The translations under genes and the position numbers were made by a program. DNA of 64,000 bases from Providencia huaxiensis. Lineage in GTDB: Bacteria > Pseudomonadota > Gammaproteobacteria > Enterobacterales > Enterobacteriaceae. Shown one piece after another: positions 17,976 through 26,920 of this stretch. Each line of letters begins with the position of its first letter. Position 1 is the first letter of the stretch. Where the stretch lies: positions 992,001 through 1,056,000 of the forward strand of contig NZ_CP031123.2 in assembly GCF_002843235.3 (NCBI RefSeq), read 5' to 3'. Below the pieces are notes generated by a model. That model ran no database searches. It was not told the origin of the DNA and saw only the letters and a program-made list of their open reading frames with translations.

Positions 17976-18704
17976 TTAGAGATCAACACTGTTTGGCACA
18001 ATAACAAGGTCACGAATAGTGACATTGCGTGGGCGAGTTAACATAAATAATACGGCTTCAGCGACTTCAATCGGTTGCATTAAGCTACCATTTGCTAAGG
18101 CTTCTTCCATTTTTTCTTTTGGCCAATCATCGAGTAAGGCAGTGACAACAGGGCCGGGTAATACTGCACCAACACGAACACCATGTTCAGAGACTTGGCG
18201 GCGCGTTGAATGGACGAAGGCTTGAACAGCAAATTTTGATGCGGTGTAAATCGGTTCCCAGATCACGGGGACAACACCAGCAATTGAACTGGTGAATAAT
18301 ACATCACCGGATTTTTGGGCAATAAAATGAGGTAACACCGCGCGGACACAACGGAAAGCCGCATTAATGTTTAAATTTAATACCTTATCCCACACATCTG
18401 GGTCACCCTCAGCAACAGGGCCACCAATATAGGCACCGGCGTTAGCATGGAAAATATCTAAACGGCCAGCTTTTTGTAAGATGGCATCTAACATTCCATC
18501 AACTTGTTCTGGTTTCATTAGGTCGACAACTAATGGGATCGCGTTTTCACCTAATTCTTCAACAAGTTGGTTTAATCGCTCTTCTGCGCGGTCAATTAAA
18601 ACGACTTTTGCGCCTGCTTTAATTAGTGTACGTGCACATTCAAGACCGATACCTGAAGCAGCTCCGGTAATTGCTGCGACTTTGTTCTCAATAGAAATGG
18701 CCAT
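17976..18704 (-). CDS. rbtD: Ribitol 2-dehydrogenase (SDR)
   Basis: A 242-residue short-chain dehydrogenase that oxidises ribitol to D-ribulose with NAD. The Rossmann motif [16 protein letters not shown], the NAG motif in [18 protein letters not shown], the catalytic Ser in SSIAGVVP and YxxxK in [11 protein letters not shown] are all present. Long stretches match what I recall of Klebsiella RbtD, including the C-terminal PNSVDL, so the assignment is firm. GGAG lies before the ATG. It is the first gene of rbtDK and is divergent from a LacI-type regulator. Confidence 0.94.
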   Translation of the reverse strand: MAISIENKVAAITGAASGIGLECARTLIKAGAKVVLIDRAEERLNQLVEELGENAIPLVVDLMKPEQVDGMLDAILQKAGRLDIFHANAGAYIGGPVAEGDPDVWDKVLNLNINAAFRCVRAVLPHFIAQKSGDVLFTSSIAGVVPVIWEPIYTASKFAVQAFVHSTRRQVSEHGVRVGAVLPGPVVTALLDDWPKEKMEEALANGSLMQPIEVAEAVLFMLTRPRNVTIRDLVIVPNSVDL

Positions 18705-18863
18705 AATTTACTCCAATCGGATATTTTAGCGAAATGTAAGAATAAAAAGCGTCTGAAATTAATGAAACAGCAATGAGTCACAGGGATGGATAGGTGGCTA
18801 CATGCGATGGTTGATAGTATTTATTTTGCAGTCTATCAACTCAGGCATCATCAATTTCAATGT

Positions 18864-18881
18864 TGCTCAATCGATGTAGCA
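18864..18881. promoter_or_regulatory. Candidate operator between rbtD and its regulator
   Basis: TGCTCAATCGATGTAGCA is an 18-bp dyad, TGCT-NN-ATCGAT-NN-AGCA, with a central CG step as in LacI-family operators. It lies 57 bases before the regulator and 160 before rbtD. Confidence 0.6.
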
Positions 18882-18937
18882 GTATTGCGACTTTTCGACT
18901 TTGGTGTCAAGCTAGTAAAAAATGGAGATGAGAATCT

Positions 18938-19972
18938 GTGACAAAGATCAGACAAAATAAGAAAACAACGATCTATGACCTTGCTGAATTAGCCGGAGTT
19001 TCAGCGAGTGCAGTGAGTGCAATACTTAATGGTAATTGGCAAAAAAGGCGAATTAGTGCACAGCTTGCTGAAAAAGTGATCCGCATCGCCGAAGAACAAA
19101 ATTATGCAGTCAATAAGCAAGCTAGCTTGTTGCGCAGTAATAAATCCAAAATAATCGGTATGTTAGTCCCGAAATATGACAACCGCTACTTTGGCTCTAT
19201 TGTCGAACATTTTGAGGAAATGGCGCGTGAAAGAGGGCTGTTTCCAATCATTACCTGCACGCGACGTGACCCTGAGTTAGAAATAGAAGCCGCGCGCGCA
19301 ATGATCTCTTATCAGGTGGATTGGTTGATTTCAACGGGGGCAACGAATCCAGATAAAATTACCGAAATTTGCCAAGCTTCGGGGGTTTCAACCTTAAATT
19401 TAGACTTACCGGGCTCGTTGGCGCCTTCGGTTATTTCAGATAACTATCTTGGTGCAAAAAATTTAACTCAACGTATTTTAAGTAAAAATAAGCCTCAAAC
19501 ATCAATAAATGAAGCCTTAATTTTCATTGGTGGTCGTGAACATGACCACAATACACGTGAACGTATTCGTGGGTTTATTGATGCACATAATGAAAAAGGT
19601 ATCACGGTTCCACAAGAAAATATTTTGGCTTGTGGTTATGCCCCCGAAAAAGCAGAAAAAGCGCTTTCTCAGTTTTTTGAACAGAATAGTAATGATCCAC
19701 AGAAAATAGTGAAATGCGGTTTATTTATTAATTCAACCATTTCATTAGAAGGGGTTATTGATTGGTTAGGTAAAAAGGGGTATATCGGTTCGCACCAACC
19801 TCATTTAGGCTGTTTTGACTGGGATCCCTTTGTTGCACTTTTAGGTAATGACATCGAAATGGTCAAACAGGATGTGCCAACGATGCTAAATCATATTTTT
19901 AAGTTGATAGATAATGAAAATAGCAAAGCACAATTAATTGAAGTGCTACCTGTGGGGGTGGTCAAAGGGTGA
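18938..19972 (+). CDS. LacI-family regulator of the ribitol operon
   Basis: A 344-residue repressor with the LacI helix-turn-helix TIYDLAELAGVSASAVSAIL (about residues 11-30) and a hinge LLRSNKSKIIGMLVPKYD, followed by an effector domain. It starts at GTG 18938 with GGAG ten bases upstream. Being divergent from rbtDK, it is the likely ribitol repressor (rbtR equivalent), with D-ribulose or ribitol as inducer by analogy with Klebsiella. The effector is not visible in sequence. Its end converges on fetB. Confidence 0.82.
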   Translation: MTKIRQNKKTTIYDLAELAGVSASAVSAILNGNWQKRRISAQLAEKVIRIAEEQNYAVNKQASLLRSNKSKIIGMLVPKYDNRYFGSIVEHFEEMARERGLFPIITCTRRDPELEIEAARAMISYQVDWLISTGATNPDKITEICQASGVSTLNLDLPGSLAPSVISDNYLGAKNLTQRILSKNKPQTSINEALIFIGGREHDHNTRERIRGFIDAHNEKGITVPQENILACGYAPEKAEKALSQFFEQNSNDPQKIVKCGLFINSTISLEGVIDWLGKKGYIGSHQPHLGCFDWDPFVALLGNDIEMVKQDVPTMLNHIFKLIDNENSKAQLIEVLPVGVVKG

Positions 19973-19984
19973 TATTAAGAAAGT

Positions 19985-20014
19985 ACCGCTTATCGTTGAT
20001 GACCAATAAGCGGT
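19985..20014. terminator. Hairpin between LacI gene and fetB
   Basis: ACCGCTTAT and ATAAGCGGT form a perfect 9-bp stem with a 12-base loop. No long T tract is present, but the convergent position suits a terminator. Confidence 0.6.
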
Positions 20015-20023
20015 GGGAGGTCA

Positions 20024-20800
20024 TTATTTATTCAGTGTTGTAACCAATAATTGGTGGCGTTGGTTATAGAATTTTGTATAGGTCATATACCCAGCTAGTA
20101 TGGTCGAAAGGCTGGCTGTGCCTAACAGCATAAAAGTCACCATAATCTGGTACTTAACGGCTTGTAACGGGTCAACTCCAGCAAAAATCAGCCCTGACAT
20201 CATACCCGGTAAGCTGACAATTCCGACTGTTTTGGCTGAGTCCACCGTTGGGATCAGTGATGCACGAATACTGTCGCGAATTATAGATGCGGAAGCAATT
20301 TTTGGGGGCGCCCCCAAACTTAACATTTCTTGAATTTGTTGTTGCTGGCTTGAAAACCGTTGACCAAGGTTATTAAAGCATAGCCCTACAGCAATCATGG
20401 CGTTACCCGCAATCATTCCCGTTATAGGAATGACCTGCATAGGCGTAAATGCGATGGCATTGGTTAATATCAGAATTAACAATGTAAGAAATGTACCAGA
20501 GCTAATGGCTATTAATGCGGTAACATAAATTTTATCAATATATTTACTTCTTTTCTTAGCGTTCCACGCGGCATTGACGCAAATAAACATCACCAATGCA
20601 ATCGTGAGCAATTCGTGATCCACTCTAAATATGTATGTTAGAATATAGCCTGCGATCAACAGTTGAATAATCGCTCGGCAAGTACTCCAGATAATATCTT
20701 TTTCAAGGGACAGTTTTTCTTTATGGCTAATAAAAATAGCCACTAGGACTAACAGGATAGAAAAGGTTAGTGATTCATTGGAAATCGTTGGTTGATGCAC
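20024..20800 (-). CDS. fetB: FetB iron-export ABC permease
   Basis: A 258-residue membrane protein of the UPF0014 (YbbM/FetB) family, with about seven hydrophobic segments. The family signature near the middle is present (IPITGMIAGNAM and LGAPPKIASASIIRDSIRASLIP), as is GIVSLPGMMSGLIFAG. With FetA it forms a transporter reported to export iron and to protect against oxidative stress in E. coli. It lies nine bases after fetA. Confidence 0.93.
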   Translation of the reverse strand: MHQPTISNESLTFSILLVLVAIFISHKEKLSLEKDIIWSTCRAIIQLLIAGYILTYIFRVDHELLTIALVMFICVNAAWNAKKRSKYIDKIYVTALIAISSGTFLTLLILILTNAIAFTPMQVIPITGMIAGNAMIAVGLCFNNLGQRFSSQQQQIQEMLSLGAPPKIASASIIRDSIRASLIPTVDSAKTVGIVSLPGMMSGLIFAGVDPLQAVKYQIMVTFMLLGTASLSTILAGYMTYTKFYNQRHQLLVTTLNK

Positions 20801-20809
20801 AGTGGTATC

Positions 20810-21463
20810 CTATGATTCGGTGTGGTGAACAGGAAGCGTAATAATTTCATTGGTATGAGCGATTTCATCTTGGTCATGAGTTACCCATAGCACCCCTATT
20901 TTTTTGTCACTTGCTAAATGATGAATAAATTCGTTCACTTTAATTTTATTTTCTTCATCTAGGGCACTGGTGATTTCATCTAATAGCAAGACTTGCGGAA
21001 GAAATTGTAAGTTTCGAATAAGTGACACTCGCTGTTTTTCCCCTCCAGAGAGCTCATTGATCCCTTTCTCTAAAATAGAAGGATGCAGAGAAAACAGCTG
21101 TAAATCACTGATGACTTTGTCTTTATTAAATGGCAATTTTCGGATTTGATACGGAAAAACGAGGTTGTCATACACGGTTTGCCCAAATAAAGTAGGCGTT
21201 TGAGTACAGTATGAAACCTGCTGACGATACGTCTCTGGGAGGATGGTAGTGATATCTTTCCCTTGAAACTTGATTGTTCCTTGAGTGGGGGAAATTAACG
21301 AGGCCACTATTTTTAATAAGGTACTTTTACCACAGCCAGAAGGGCCCGTAATCAGCTTAAAGTCGCCTGCCTGTAAGTTAATCTGCACATTATCAAGAAT
21401 TGTTTTTTGCTCAATACTATAGCCAATGTTATTCAGTTGTAATAGTAAGTTACTTTCTTCCAT
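20810..21463 (-). CDS. fetA: FetA iron-export ABC ATPase
   Basis: A 217-residue ABC ATPase. Walker A is GPSGCGKST (about residue 40), the Q-loop follows in SYCTQTPTLFGQ, the signature is LSGGEKQRVSL, Walker B is QVLLLDEITSALDE and the switch His is in WVTHDQDE. Together with FetB it forms the YbbLM/FetAB exporter. AGG lies 11 bases before the ATG. A Fur-like sequence and a 20-bp palindrome occur in its upstream region, which suggests metal control, though E. coli FetAB is not known for classical Fur repression. Confidence 0.93.
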   Translation of the reverse strand: MEESNLLLQLNNIGYSIEQKTILDNVQINLQAGDFKLITGPSGCGKSTLLKIVASLISPTQGTIKFQGKDITTILPETYRQQVSYCTQTPTLFGQTVYDNLVFPYQIRKLPFNKDKVISDLQLFSLHPSILEKGINELSGGEKQRVSLIRNLQFLPQVLLLDEITSALDEENKIKVNEFIHHLASDKKIGVLWVTHDQDEIAHTNEIITLPVHHTES

Positions 21464-21502
21464 ATTATCAATAACCTATAAATTAAATGTGCAGTATTTA
21501 GT

Positions 21503-21521
21503 GTAAATGATATTCATTCCA
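21503..21521 (-). promoter_or_regulatory. Fur-box-like sequence upstream of fetA
   Basis: GTAAATGATATTCATTCCA matches 13 of 19 positions of the Fur consensus, including the dyad AATGA-TAT-TCATT, 40-58 bases before fetA. Confidence 0.4.
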
Positions 21522-21544
21522 ATATCTTACTCAATCACTCACGG

Positions 21545-21564
21545 TTGATATTGTTCAATATCAA
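21545..21564. promoter_or_regulatory. Perfect 20-bp palindrome upstream of fetA
   Basis: TTGATATTG and CAATATCAA flank a 2-base centre. The site lies about 82 bases before fetA and 367 before the SDR at 21931. The rest of this 467-bp divergent gap is AT-rich with no gene seen. Confidence 0.5.
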
Positions 21565-21930
21565 TTTAGATATAACTAATATTATGCGCCAATTAACAGG
21601 AAAATTATAGGGGAAGAAAAAATACACTTTTGACGGGGTGTTACAACGTAAATGAATTTTTCGGAGGGTTTTCACAGTCAAAAATAAAGTACAAATATTC
21701 ATTTAAATTATTATTTTGAACATATGCCCATTTAGAATTTAATGAGATATTTAATTTGAGAGATATCTCTTTTTTTTAGATGAATAATATAGAATTTAAC
21801 CAGTGATAATATTATATTAATAATACCAAGTAATTTAACCTTCGCTTAATATTTTGTTGTCTCTCTAAGGCAACCCTATATTTATTTCACCTATATATTG
21901 AATATCACATCATGATATTAAGGAATTGAA

Positions 21931-22692
21931 ATGAAAAAATTTAGTGGCTATAGCACCAACTTTTCACTCGATGGCAAAGTTGCATTAATTACAGGGGGAG
22001 CAGCAGGTATTGGTTTCGCGATTGCTCAATTGTATGTTGAAAAAGGGGCTAAAGTCACCTTAATCGACAAGTCAGATAAAGTGATAAAAACTGCGGAAAA
22101 ATTAGGGAATTCAATTGGTATTCAATGTGATATTACAAATTCTGAGGCAGTTTCTCAGATGGTAAAACAGGTTGTTGAGCATTATGGTACGTTAGATATT
22201 GTCGTCAATAGTGCAGGGATAGTCGCACTTGCTCCCGCGGAAAATTTAAGTGAATCAGACTGGGACTTAACCATGAATGTGAATTTAAAAGGGACTTTTT
22301 TGGTTTGCCAGGCTGCAGGTAATGTAATGATTAATAATGGAAAAGGGAAGATTATTAATATGGCATCTCAAGCTGGGGTGATTGCCTTAGACCAACATGC
22401 AGCCTACTGTGCCAGTAAAGCAGCGATTATTGGTTTAACCCAAGTATTAGCACTTGAGTGGAGCCCAAAAGGTATACAAACCAACGCCATTTCTCCAACG
22501 ATTGTCATGACTGAACTCGGTAAAAAAGCGTGGGAAGGTAAAAAAGGTGATGAAATGAAAGAAAAAATTCCTGCAAGGCGTTTTGCGGAGCCATCTGAAA
22601 TTGCCGCATGTGCGTTATTTTTGGCCAGTGATGCATCTGATATGATTACAGGTCATAATTTAGTAATTGATGGTGGTTATAGTATCCAATAA
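21931..22692 (+). CDS. Short-chain dehydrogenase, polyol type (GolD-like)
   Basis: A 253-residue classical SDR. Cofactor motif ALITGGAAGIGFAIA, the NAG element as NSAGIV, the catalytic Ser in MASQAGVI and YxxxK in YCASKAAI are present; Asp after the second strand (LIDKSD) favours NAD. The N-terminal extension and overall pattern resemble GolD-type or D-threitol dehydrogenases that oxidise sugar alcohols. It is a single-gene unit with AAGGA before the ATG and its own terminator. Given the neighbouring C4 and C5 polyol genes, oxidation of a tetritol or pentitol is plausible, but substrate is not decided by the sequence. Confidence 0.82.
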   Translation: MKKFSGYSTNFSLDGKVALITGGAAGIGFAIAQLYVEKGAKVTLIDKSDKVIKTAEKLGNSIGIQCDITNSEAVSQMVKQVVEHYGTLDIVVNSAGIVALAPAENLSESDWDLTMNVNLKGTFLVCQAAGNVMINNGKGKIINMASQAGVIALDQHAAYCASKAAIIGLTQVLALEWSPKGIQTNAISPTIVMTELGKKAWEGKKGDEMKEKIPARRFAEPSEIAACALFLASDASDMITGHNLVIDGGYSIQ

Positions 22693-22715
22693 GGATATTA
22701 AATTAATAATGAATA

Positions 22716-22746
22716 AAGCGAGTATGAATAGGTACTCGCTTTTTTA
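22716..22746 (+). terminator. Terminator after the SDR
   Basis: AAGCGAGTA and TACTCGCTT form a 9-bp stem followed by a T run. Confidence 0.88.
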
Positions 22747-22774
22747 TTGTTTATGATTTTATTTAGATAAAAAT

Positions 22775-22804
22775 AAGCCAAATAACATAGATATTATTTG
22801 GCTT
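22775..22804 (-). terminator. Terminator after transketolase
   Basis: AAGCCAAATAA and TTATTTGGCTT form a perfect 11-bp stem; on the minus strand it is followed by ATTTTTAT. It ends the rpiB-tkt transcript. Confidence 0.75.
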
Positions 22805-22856
22805 GTAATAGGAAATTACAAAGTAGGATAACAGATATTAATTATTCCTATATCAA

Positions 22857-24866
22857 TTAATCATTAGGTTTTAATAATGAACGTGACATAGTAATAAGCT
22901 TTTCTACGGTAAACCCAAAATATTCAAACAATTTACTTGCAGGGGCTGATTCTCCAAAACTGTTCATTCCCATAACTAATCCATCAATCCCTACATATTT
23001 ACGCCAGTAATCACTAATACTGGCTTCGATAGCAATACGATGGCGAACATGATTTGGCAAAACGCGCTGCTGGTACTCTAAGGGTTGTTGGTCAAAGGTA
23101 TCTGTTGATGGCATCGAAATAACATTTACATGAAAACCTTGTTCAGTCAGTTGCTTCCATGCTTCAACCGCTAATGTGACTTCAGAACCAGTAGCAATTA
23201 ATAGTAATTCAGGCGTCTCACTATTGCTGCGCAAAATATATCCACCACGCGCAATATTAGCGAGCTGTTCGGCTGTTCGTGAATATTGAATTAGATTTTG
23301 GCGGGATAATACAAGTGCAGTTGGCTTTTGTTGATGAATGATAGCCTGTTTCCAAGCCACAGCGGTTTCTACTTGGCAACAAGGGCGCCATACCGACAAA
23401 TTAGGCGTGGCACGCAGCGAAACAAGTTGCTCAACGGGTTGGTGTGTTGGACCATCTTCACCTAAGCCAATTGAATCGTGAGTATAAATAAGAATTTGTG
23501 GCAATTTCATTAACGCAGCCATTCTCACGGCATTTTGTGCATATTCAGAGAACATCAAGAAAGTTGCCGTGTAAGGGCGAAAACCGCCATGTAATGCAAT
23601 GCCATTGGCAATGGCGGTCATACCAAACTCTCTGACGCCATAGTGAATATAGTTGCCTGAAGGTTGTTCATTAATTGGCTGTGACCCAGACCAATAAGTC
23701 AGGTTGCTTGGGGCTAAGTCTGCGGAGCCACCGATTAATTCAGATAAAACAGGACCAATAATATTGAGTGTATTTTGTGACGCTTTACGTGTAGCTATCG
23801 TTGCCGGGTTATCATTTAATTGTTGAATGAAGTTATCAATGATATCTGTAAATTTTTCAGGGAGTTGATTGGATAATCGTTGCGTTAGTTGCTCTGCGAG
23901 TTCTGGGTATTGTTTGGCGTATTCTCGTAGTGCTTGTTCCCAACGTAATTGCTGTTCAGCACCACGTTCTAAGGCATTCCAAGGTTGGTATATTTCATCA
24001 GGGATCACAAAAGGCGGATACGCCCAACCGAGTTGTTGGCGAGTCAGTGTTATTTCATCTTGTCCGAGAGGAGCACCATGAGAATCTGCGGTACCGGCTT
24101 TATTGGGCGAACCATAACCAATCGTGGTTCTGCAGATAATGAGTGTGGGTTTCGAGGTTTGTTGGCGTGCTTGTTCGATAGCCGCTTTAATCGCAGGGCG
24201 CGAATGCCCATTAATTGATCTAATTACATGCCAGCCATAGGCTTCAAAACGCTTTGCGGTATTATCGGTAAACCAGCCTTCCACATCTCCATCAATAGAA
24301 ATGCGGTTGTCATCATAAAACGCAATGAGTTTATTGAGTTTTAATGTTCCTGCTAATGAACACACTTCATGGGAGATCCCTTCCATTAAACAGCCATCAC
24401 CTAAAAATGTATAGGTATAGTGGTCAACAACGGGGAACCCCGAGCGATTAAACGTAGCCGCTAGGGTTTTTTCTGCGATTGCCATACCAACCGCATTGGC
24501 GATACCTTGCCCCAGCGGGCCTGTCGTGGTTTCAACACCGGGGGTATAGCCTAATTCAGGGTGACCCGGTGTTTTGGAATGGAGTTGTCGGAACTGTTTT
24601 AAATCATCAATGGATAACTCATAGCCTGTTAAATGAAGCAAACTATAGAGCAGCATTGAGGCATGGCCGTTTGATAATACAAAGCGGTCACGGTTAGGCC
24701 AATGTGGGTCTGCGGGGTTGTGCTGTAAATAATCTCGCCAAAGAACTTCAGCAATATCAGCCATTCCCATTGGGGCTCCAGGGTGGCCTGAATTGGCTTG
24801 TTGTACGGCATCTATTGAAAGAAATCGAATGGCATTGGCTAATTTATTTTGTGGTTGAGTGGACAT
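22857..24866 (-). CDS. tkt: Transketolase
   Basis: A full-length 669-residue transketolase (E. coli TktA/B have about 665). The start [20 protein letters not shown], the thiamine diphosphate motif [12 protein letters not shown], and the central [12 protein letters not shown] are typical. It moves two-carbon units between sugar phosphates in the cytoplasm. It lies 36 bases after an RpiB-type gene on the same strand, and both are divergent from a tetritol catabolic operon that should yield erythrose 4-phosphate, a transketolase substrate. It is therefore probably a pathway-dedicated copy; the housekeeping tkt is expected elsewhere. Confidence 0.93.
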   Translation of the reverse strand: MSTQPQNKLANAIRFLSIDAVQQANSGHPGAPMGMADIAEVLWRDYLQHNPADPHWPNRDRFVLSNGHASMLLYSLLHLTGYELSIDDLKQFRQLHSKTPGHPELGYTPGVETTTGPLGQGIANAVGMAIAEKTLAATFNRSGFPVVDHYTYTFLGDGCLMEGISHEVCSLAGTLKLNKLIAFYDDNRISIDGDVEGWFTDNTAKRFEAYGWHVIRSINGHSRPAIKAAIEQARQQTSKPTLIICRTTIGYGSPNKAGTADSHGAPLGQDEITLTRQQLGWAYPPFVIPDEIYQPWNALERGAEQQLRWEQALREYAKQYPELAEQLTQRLSNQLPEKFTDIIDNFIQQLNDNPATIATRKASQNTLNIIGPVLSELIGGSADLAPSNLTYWSGSQPINEQPSGNYIHYGVREFGMTAIANGIALHGGFRPYTATFLMFSEYAQNAVRMAALMKLPQILIYTHDSIGLGEDGPTHQPVEQLVSLRATPNLSVWRPCCQVETAVAWKQAIIHQQKPTALVLSRQNLIQYSRTAEQLANIARGGYILRSNSETPELLLIATGSEVTLAVEAWKQLTEQGFHVNVISMPSTDTFDQQPLEYQQRVLPNHVRHRIAIEASISDYWRKYVGIDGLVMGMNSFGESAPASKLFEYFGFTVEKLITMSRSLLKPND

Positions 24867-24902
24867 TACAAAGCTCCCAAAGTAAAAGCGCCTAAAGTAA
24901 AA

Positions 24903-25355
24903 CTAACGTTCCCCATTTTCATACTCACTGATTCGAGCCACTTTCGGCGCTGACCGTCCCCCTTCATAATGGGAAGCTAGCCATGTGTCGACAATGGTTT
25001 TAGCCAGTTCAGGGCCAATCACTCGTGCCCCAAAGGTAATAATTTGCGCGTCATTACTTTTCTGAGCTCGCTCAGCGGAGTATGTGTCATGGCACAGTGC
25101 TGCACGGATCCCTGTAACTTTATTGGCAACAATGGACATACCAATTCCGGTACCACAAATTAGAATACCGCGCTGGTGCTTACCTTGTACGATTGCAGTT
25201 GCAACCGCATGGGCAACATCAGGGTACATTTCATCTGCAACCCCTGTATTTAAACAGTAATCAGTCACTTCAATGTTTAATGCTGCTAAGTGAGCCTTAA
25301 TCAAATCTTTCATTTCAAATGCAGCGTCATCCGCGCCAATAGCAATAGATAGCAT
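24903..25355 (-). CDS. RpiB/LacAB-family sugar-phosphate isomerase (D-erythrulose 4-phosphate isomerase type)
   Basis: A 150-residue isomerase. The active-site Cys lies in GILICGTGIGMSIVANK, the family signature, with SNDAQIITFGARVIG further on and His in LCHDTYSAE. I place the start at the ATG at 25355 (MLSIAIGADDAAFEMKD), with AAGGA nine bases upstream. RpiB enzymes interconvert ribose and ribulose 5-phosphate, but members in tetritol operons are known to act on D-erythrulose 4-phosphate, giving erythrose 4-phosphate. The gene pair with transketolase beside an erythrulose kinase favours that role by inference. Confidence 0.85.
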   Translation of the reverse strand: MLSIAIGADDAAFEMKDLIKAHLAALNIEVTDYCLNTGVADEMYPDVAHAVATAIVQGKHQRGILICGTGIGMSIVANKVTGIRAALCHDTYSAERAQKSNDAQIITFGARVIGPELAKTIVDTWLASHYEGGRSAPKVARISEYENGER

Positions 25356-25373
25356 GATAGAGATCCTTATTGT

Positions 25374-25457
25374 TGAACAAAAGTTCATTAGTCAATCAAA
25401 TGTGCCACTTAGAAAATAGGATCTTATGAACAAATAATCAATAGGTGAACATATGTT
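25374..25457. promoter_or_regulatory. Cluster of TGAAC motifs in the tetritol divergent promoter
   Basis: TGAAC-AAAA-GTTCA (25374-25387) is a perfect inverted repeat; TGAACA recurs at 25427 and 25446, the latter inside the dyad AACATATGTT (25448-25457). These are candidate sites for the SorC-family regulator at 30028. The 323-bp gap between rpiB and the dehydrogenase holds no gene. Confidence 0.5.
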
Positions 25458-25678
25458 TTTATTTTTATGATGATGAATTCTGTGATCTACAGCTTCAAAT
25501 TTAATTTTTTTTGCCAAAAATGTAAAAAACAGGCGTTTTAAGACGATTTTATGAGAATTTTTGCACTGAATCACACTTTCACACTCTCACTATGGGCAAG
25601 GATGAAGAAAAGAGGGTATGGTTAATTTGTATCTTCATTGAACTTATGTTCATTTTACAAACCGCCGAGGATAGAACT

Positions 25679-26791
25679 ATGTGTGAACACTGTGATTCAA
25701 AAGCAACGATGAGCGCAGGCATTCCAGAAAAAATGAAAGCCGTGGTTGCTTATGCACCAAAAGACTACCGTTTAGAAACTGTCGATGTCCCTAAAATTAG
25801 TGAAGAAGAAATTTTGGTTCGCGTAGAAGCTTGTGGTATCTGCGCGGGTGATGTGAAGGCTTTTGAAGGTGCTCCTAGTTTTTGGGGTGATGCAGAACAG
25901 CCCGCTTATATCAAAGCGCCAATGATCCCAGGGCATGAATTTATTGGCCATGTTGTAGGCTTTGGCTCAAAAGTTGAAGGTTTTGCATTAGGTGACCGTG
26001 TTATTTCTGAGCAAATCGTACCTTGTTGGGAATGCCGCTTTTGTAAACGCGGTGAATACTGGATGTGTGAAAAACATGACTTGTATGGCTTCCAAAACAA
26101 TGTGAATGGCGGTATGGCGCAATATATGAAGTTCACCAAAGAAGCCATCAACTACCATGTGCCTGTTGAGATGCCAATCGAAGATGCCATTTTGATTGAA
26201 CCTTACGCCTGTTCTTTACATGCCGTGCAGCGCGCTAATGTCAAGTTGGGTGATGTTGTCGTGCTTTCAGGGGCTGGAACATTAGGTCTCGGTATGATTG
26301 GAGCGATTAAAAAATCGGGTGCTGGTAAGTTAGTCGTTCTGGATTTATTTGATAAACGCCTTGAATTAGCAAAAGAATTTGGTGCCGATATCGTATTAAA
26401 CCCTAAACGTGATGATGTAGACAAAATTGTCAAAGAGATGACTGAAGGTTATGGCTGTGACATTTACATTGAAGCTACTGGGGCGCCTAAATCGGTAGAG
26501 CAAGGCCTTAAGATGATCCGTAAATTAGGTACTTTTGTTGAGTTTTCTGTATTTAAAGACCCAGTGACCGTGGACTGGAGCATCATCAGTGACCGTAAAG
26601 AACTGGATTTATTAGGTTCTCACCTTGGCCCATATTGCTACCCATTAGTGATTGAAGGTATTGGTAATGGCGATTTCCCAACCAAGGGGGTTGTGACGGA
26701 TATTTTACCTTTAGATAAATTTGCGGAAGGTTTTTCGATGATGGCGAAAGGCGACCCGCACATTAAAGTGGTTCTCGACCCGAACCTGTAG
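25679..26791 (+). CDS. Erythritol/L-threitol dehydrogenase (zinc-dependent MDR)
   Basis: A 370-residue zinc alcohol dehydrogenase. The catalytic zinc ligands are in ACGICAGDVKAFEG and GHEFIG, and a structural zinc knuckle CWECRFCKRGEYWMC is complete. A Rossmann domain follows (VVVLSGAGTLGLGMIGA) with an acidic residue after it (VVLDLFDKR), favouring NAD. The segment AFEGAPSFWGD matches proteins named erythritol/L-threitol dehydrogenase. The start is the ATG at 25679 after GAGG; longer frames lack a site. It leads an operon with an MFS carrier, DhaK, DhaL and SorC, a logical route from tetritol to erythrulose to erythrulose phosphate. Confidence 0.87.
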   Translation: MCEHCDSKATMSAGIPEKMKAVVAYAPKDYRLETVDVPKISEEEILVRVEACGICAGDVKAFEGAPSFWGDAEQPAYIKAPMIPGHEFIGHVVGFGSKVEGFALGDRVISEQIVPCWECRFCKRGEYWMCEKHDLYGFQNNVNGGMAQYMKFTKEAINYHVPVEMPIEDAILIEPYACSLHAVQRANVKLGDVVVLSGAGTLGLGMIGAIKKSGAGKLVVLDLFDKRLELAKEFGADIVLNPKRDDVDKIVKEMTEGYGCDIYIEATGAPKSVEQGLKMIRKLGTFVEFSVFKDPVTVDWSIISDRKELDLLGSHLGPYCYPLVIEGIGNGDFPTKGVVTDILPLDKFAEGFSMMAKGDPHIKVVLDPNL

Positions 26792-26843
26792 AGCTGTCGT
26801 GGGTTGAAAAAAAGACGAAATTAAAAATATAACGATAAAAATT

Positions 26844-26888
26844 GGACCTGAATAAATGTCACCCTACCAAGGCTTGTTATTCAGGTCC
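26844..26888 (+). other. Intercistronic hairpin
   Basis: GGACCTGAATAA and TTATTCAGGTCC form a perfect 12-bp stem with a 21-base loop, between the dehydrogenase and the transporter. There is no T tract, so it may stabilise mRNA or give partial polarity. Confidence 0.5.
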
Positions 26889-26920
26889 TAACCCAGCGAA
26901 CAAGCACTGAGGTCAACAAT

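Noticed and set aside
25481..25496. CRP site TGTGATCTACAGCTTC before the tetritol operon
   Set aside because: Only the left half matches; the right half-site is absent.
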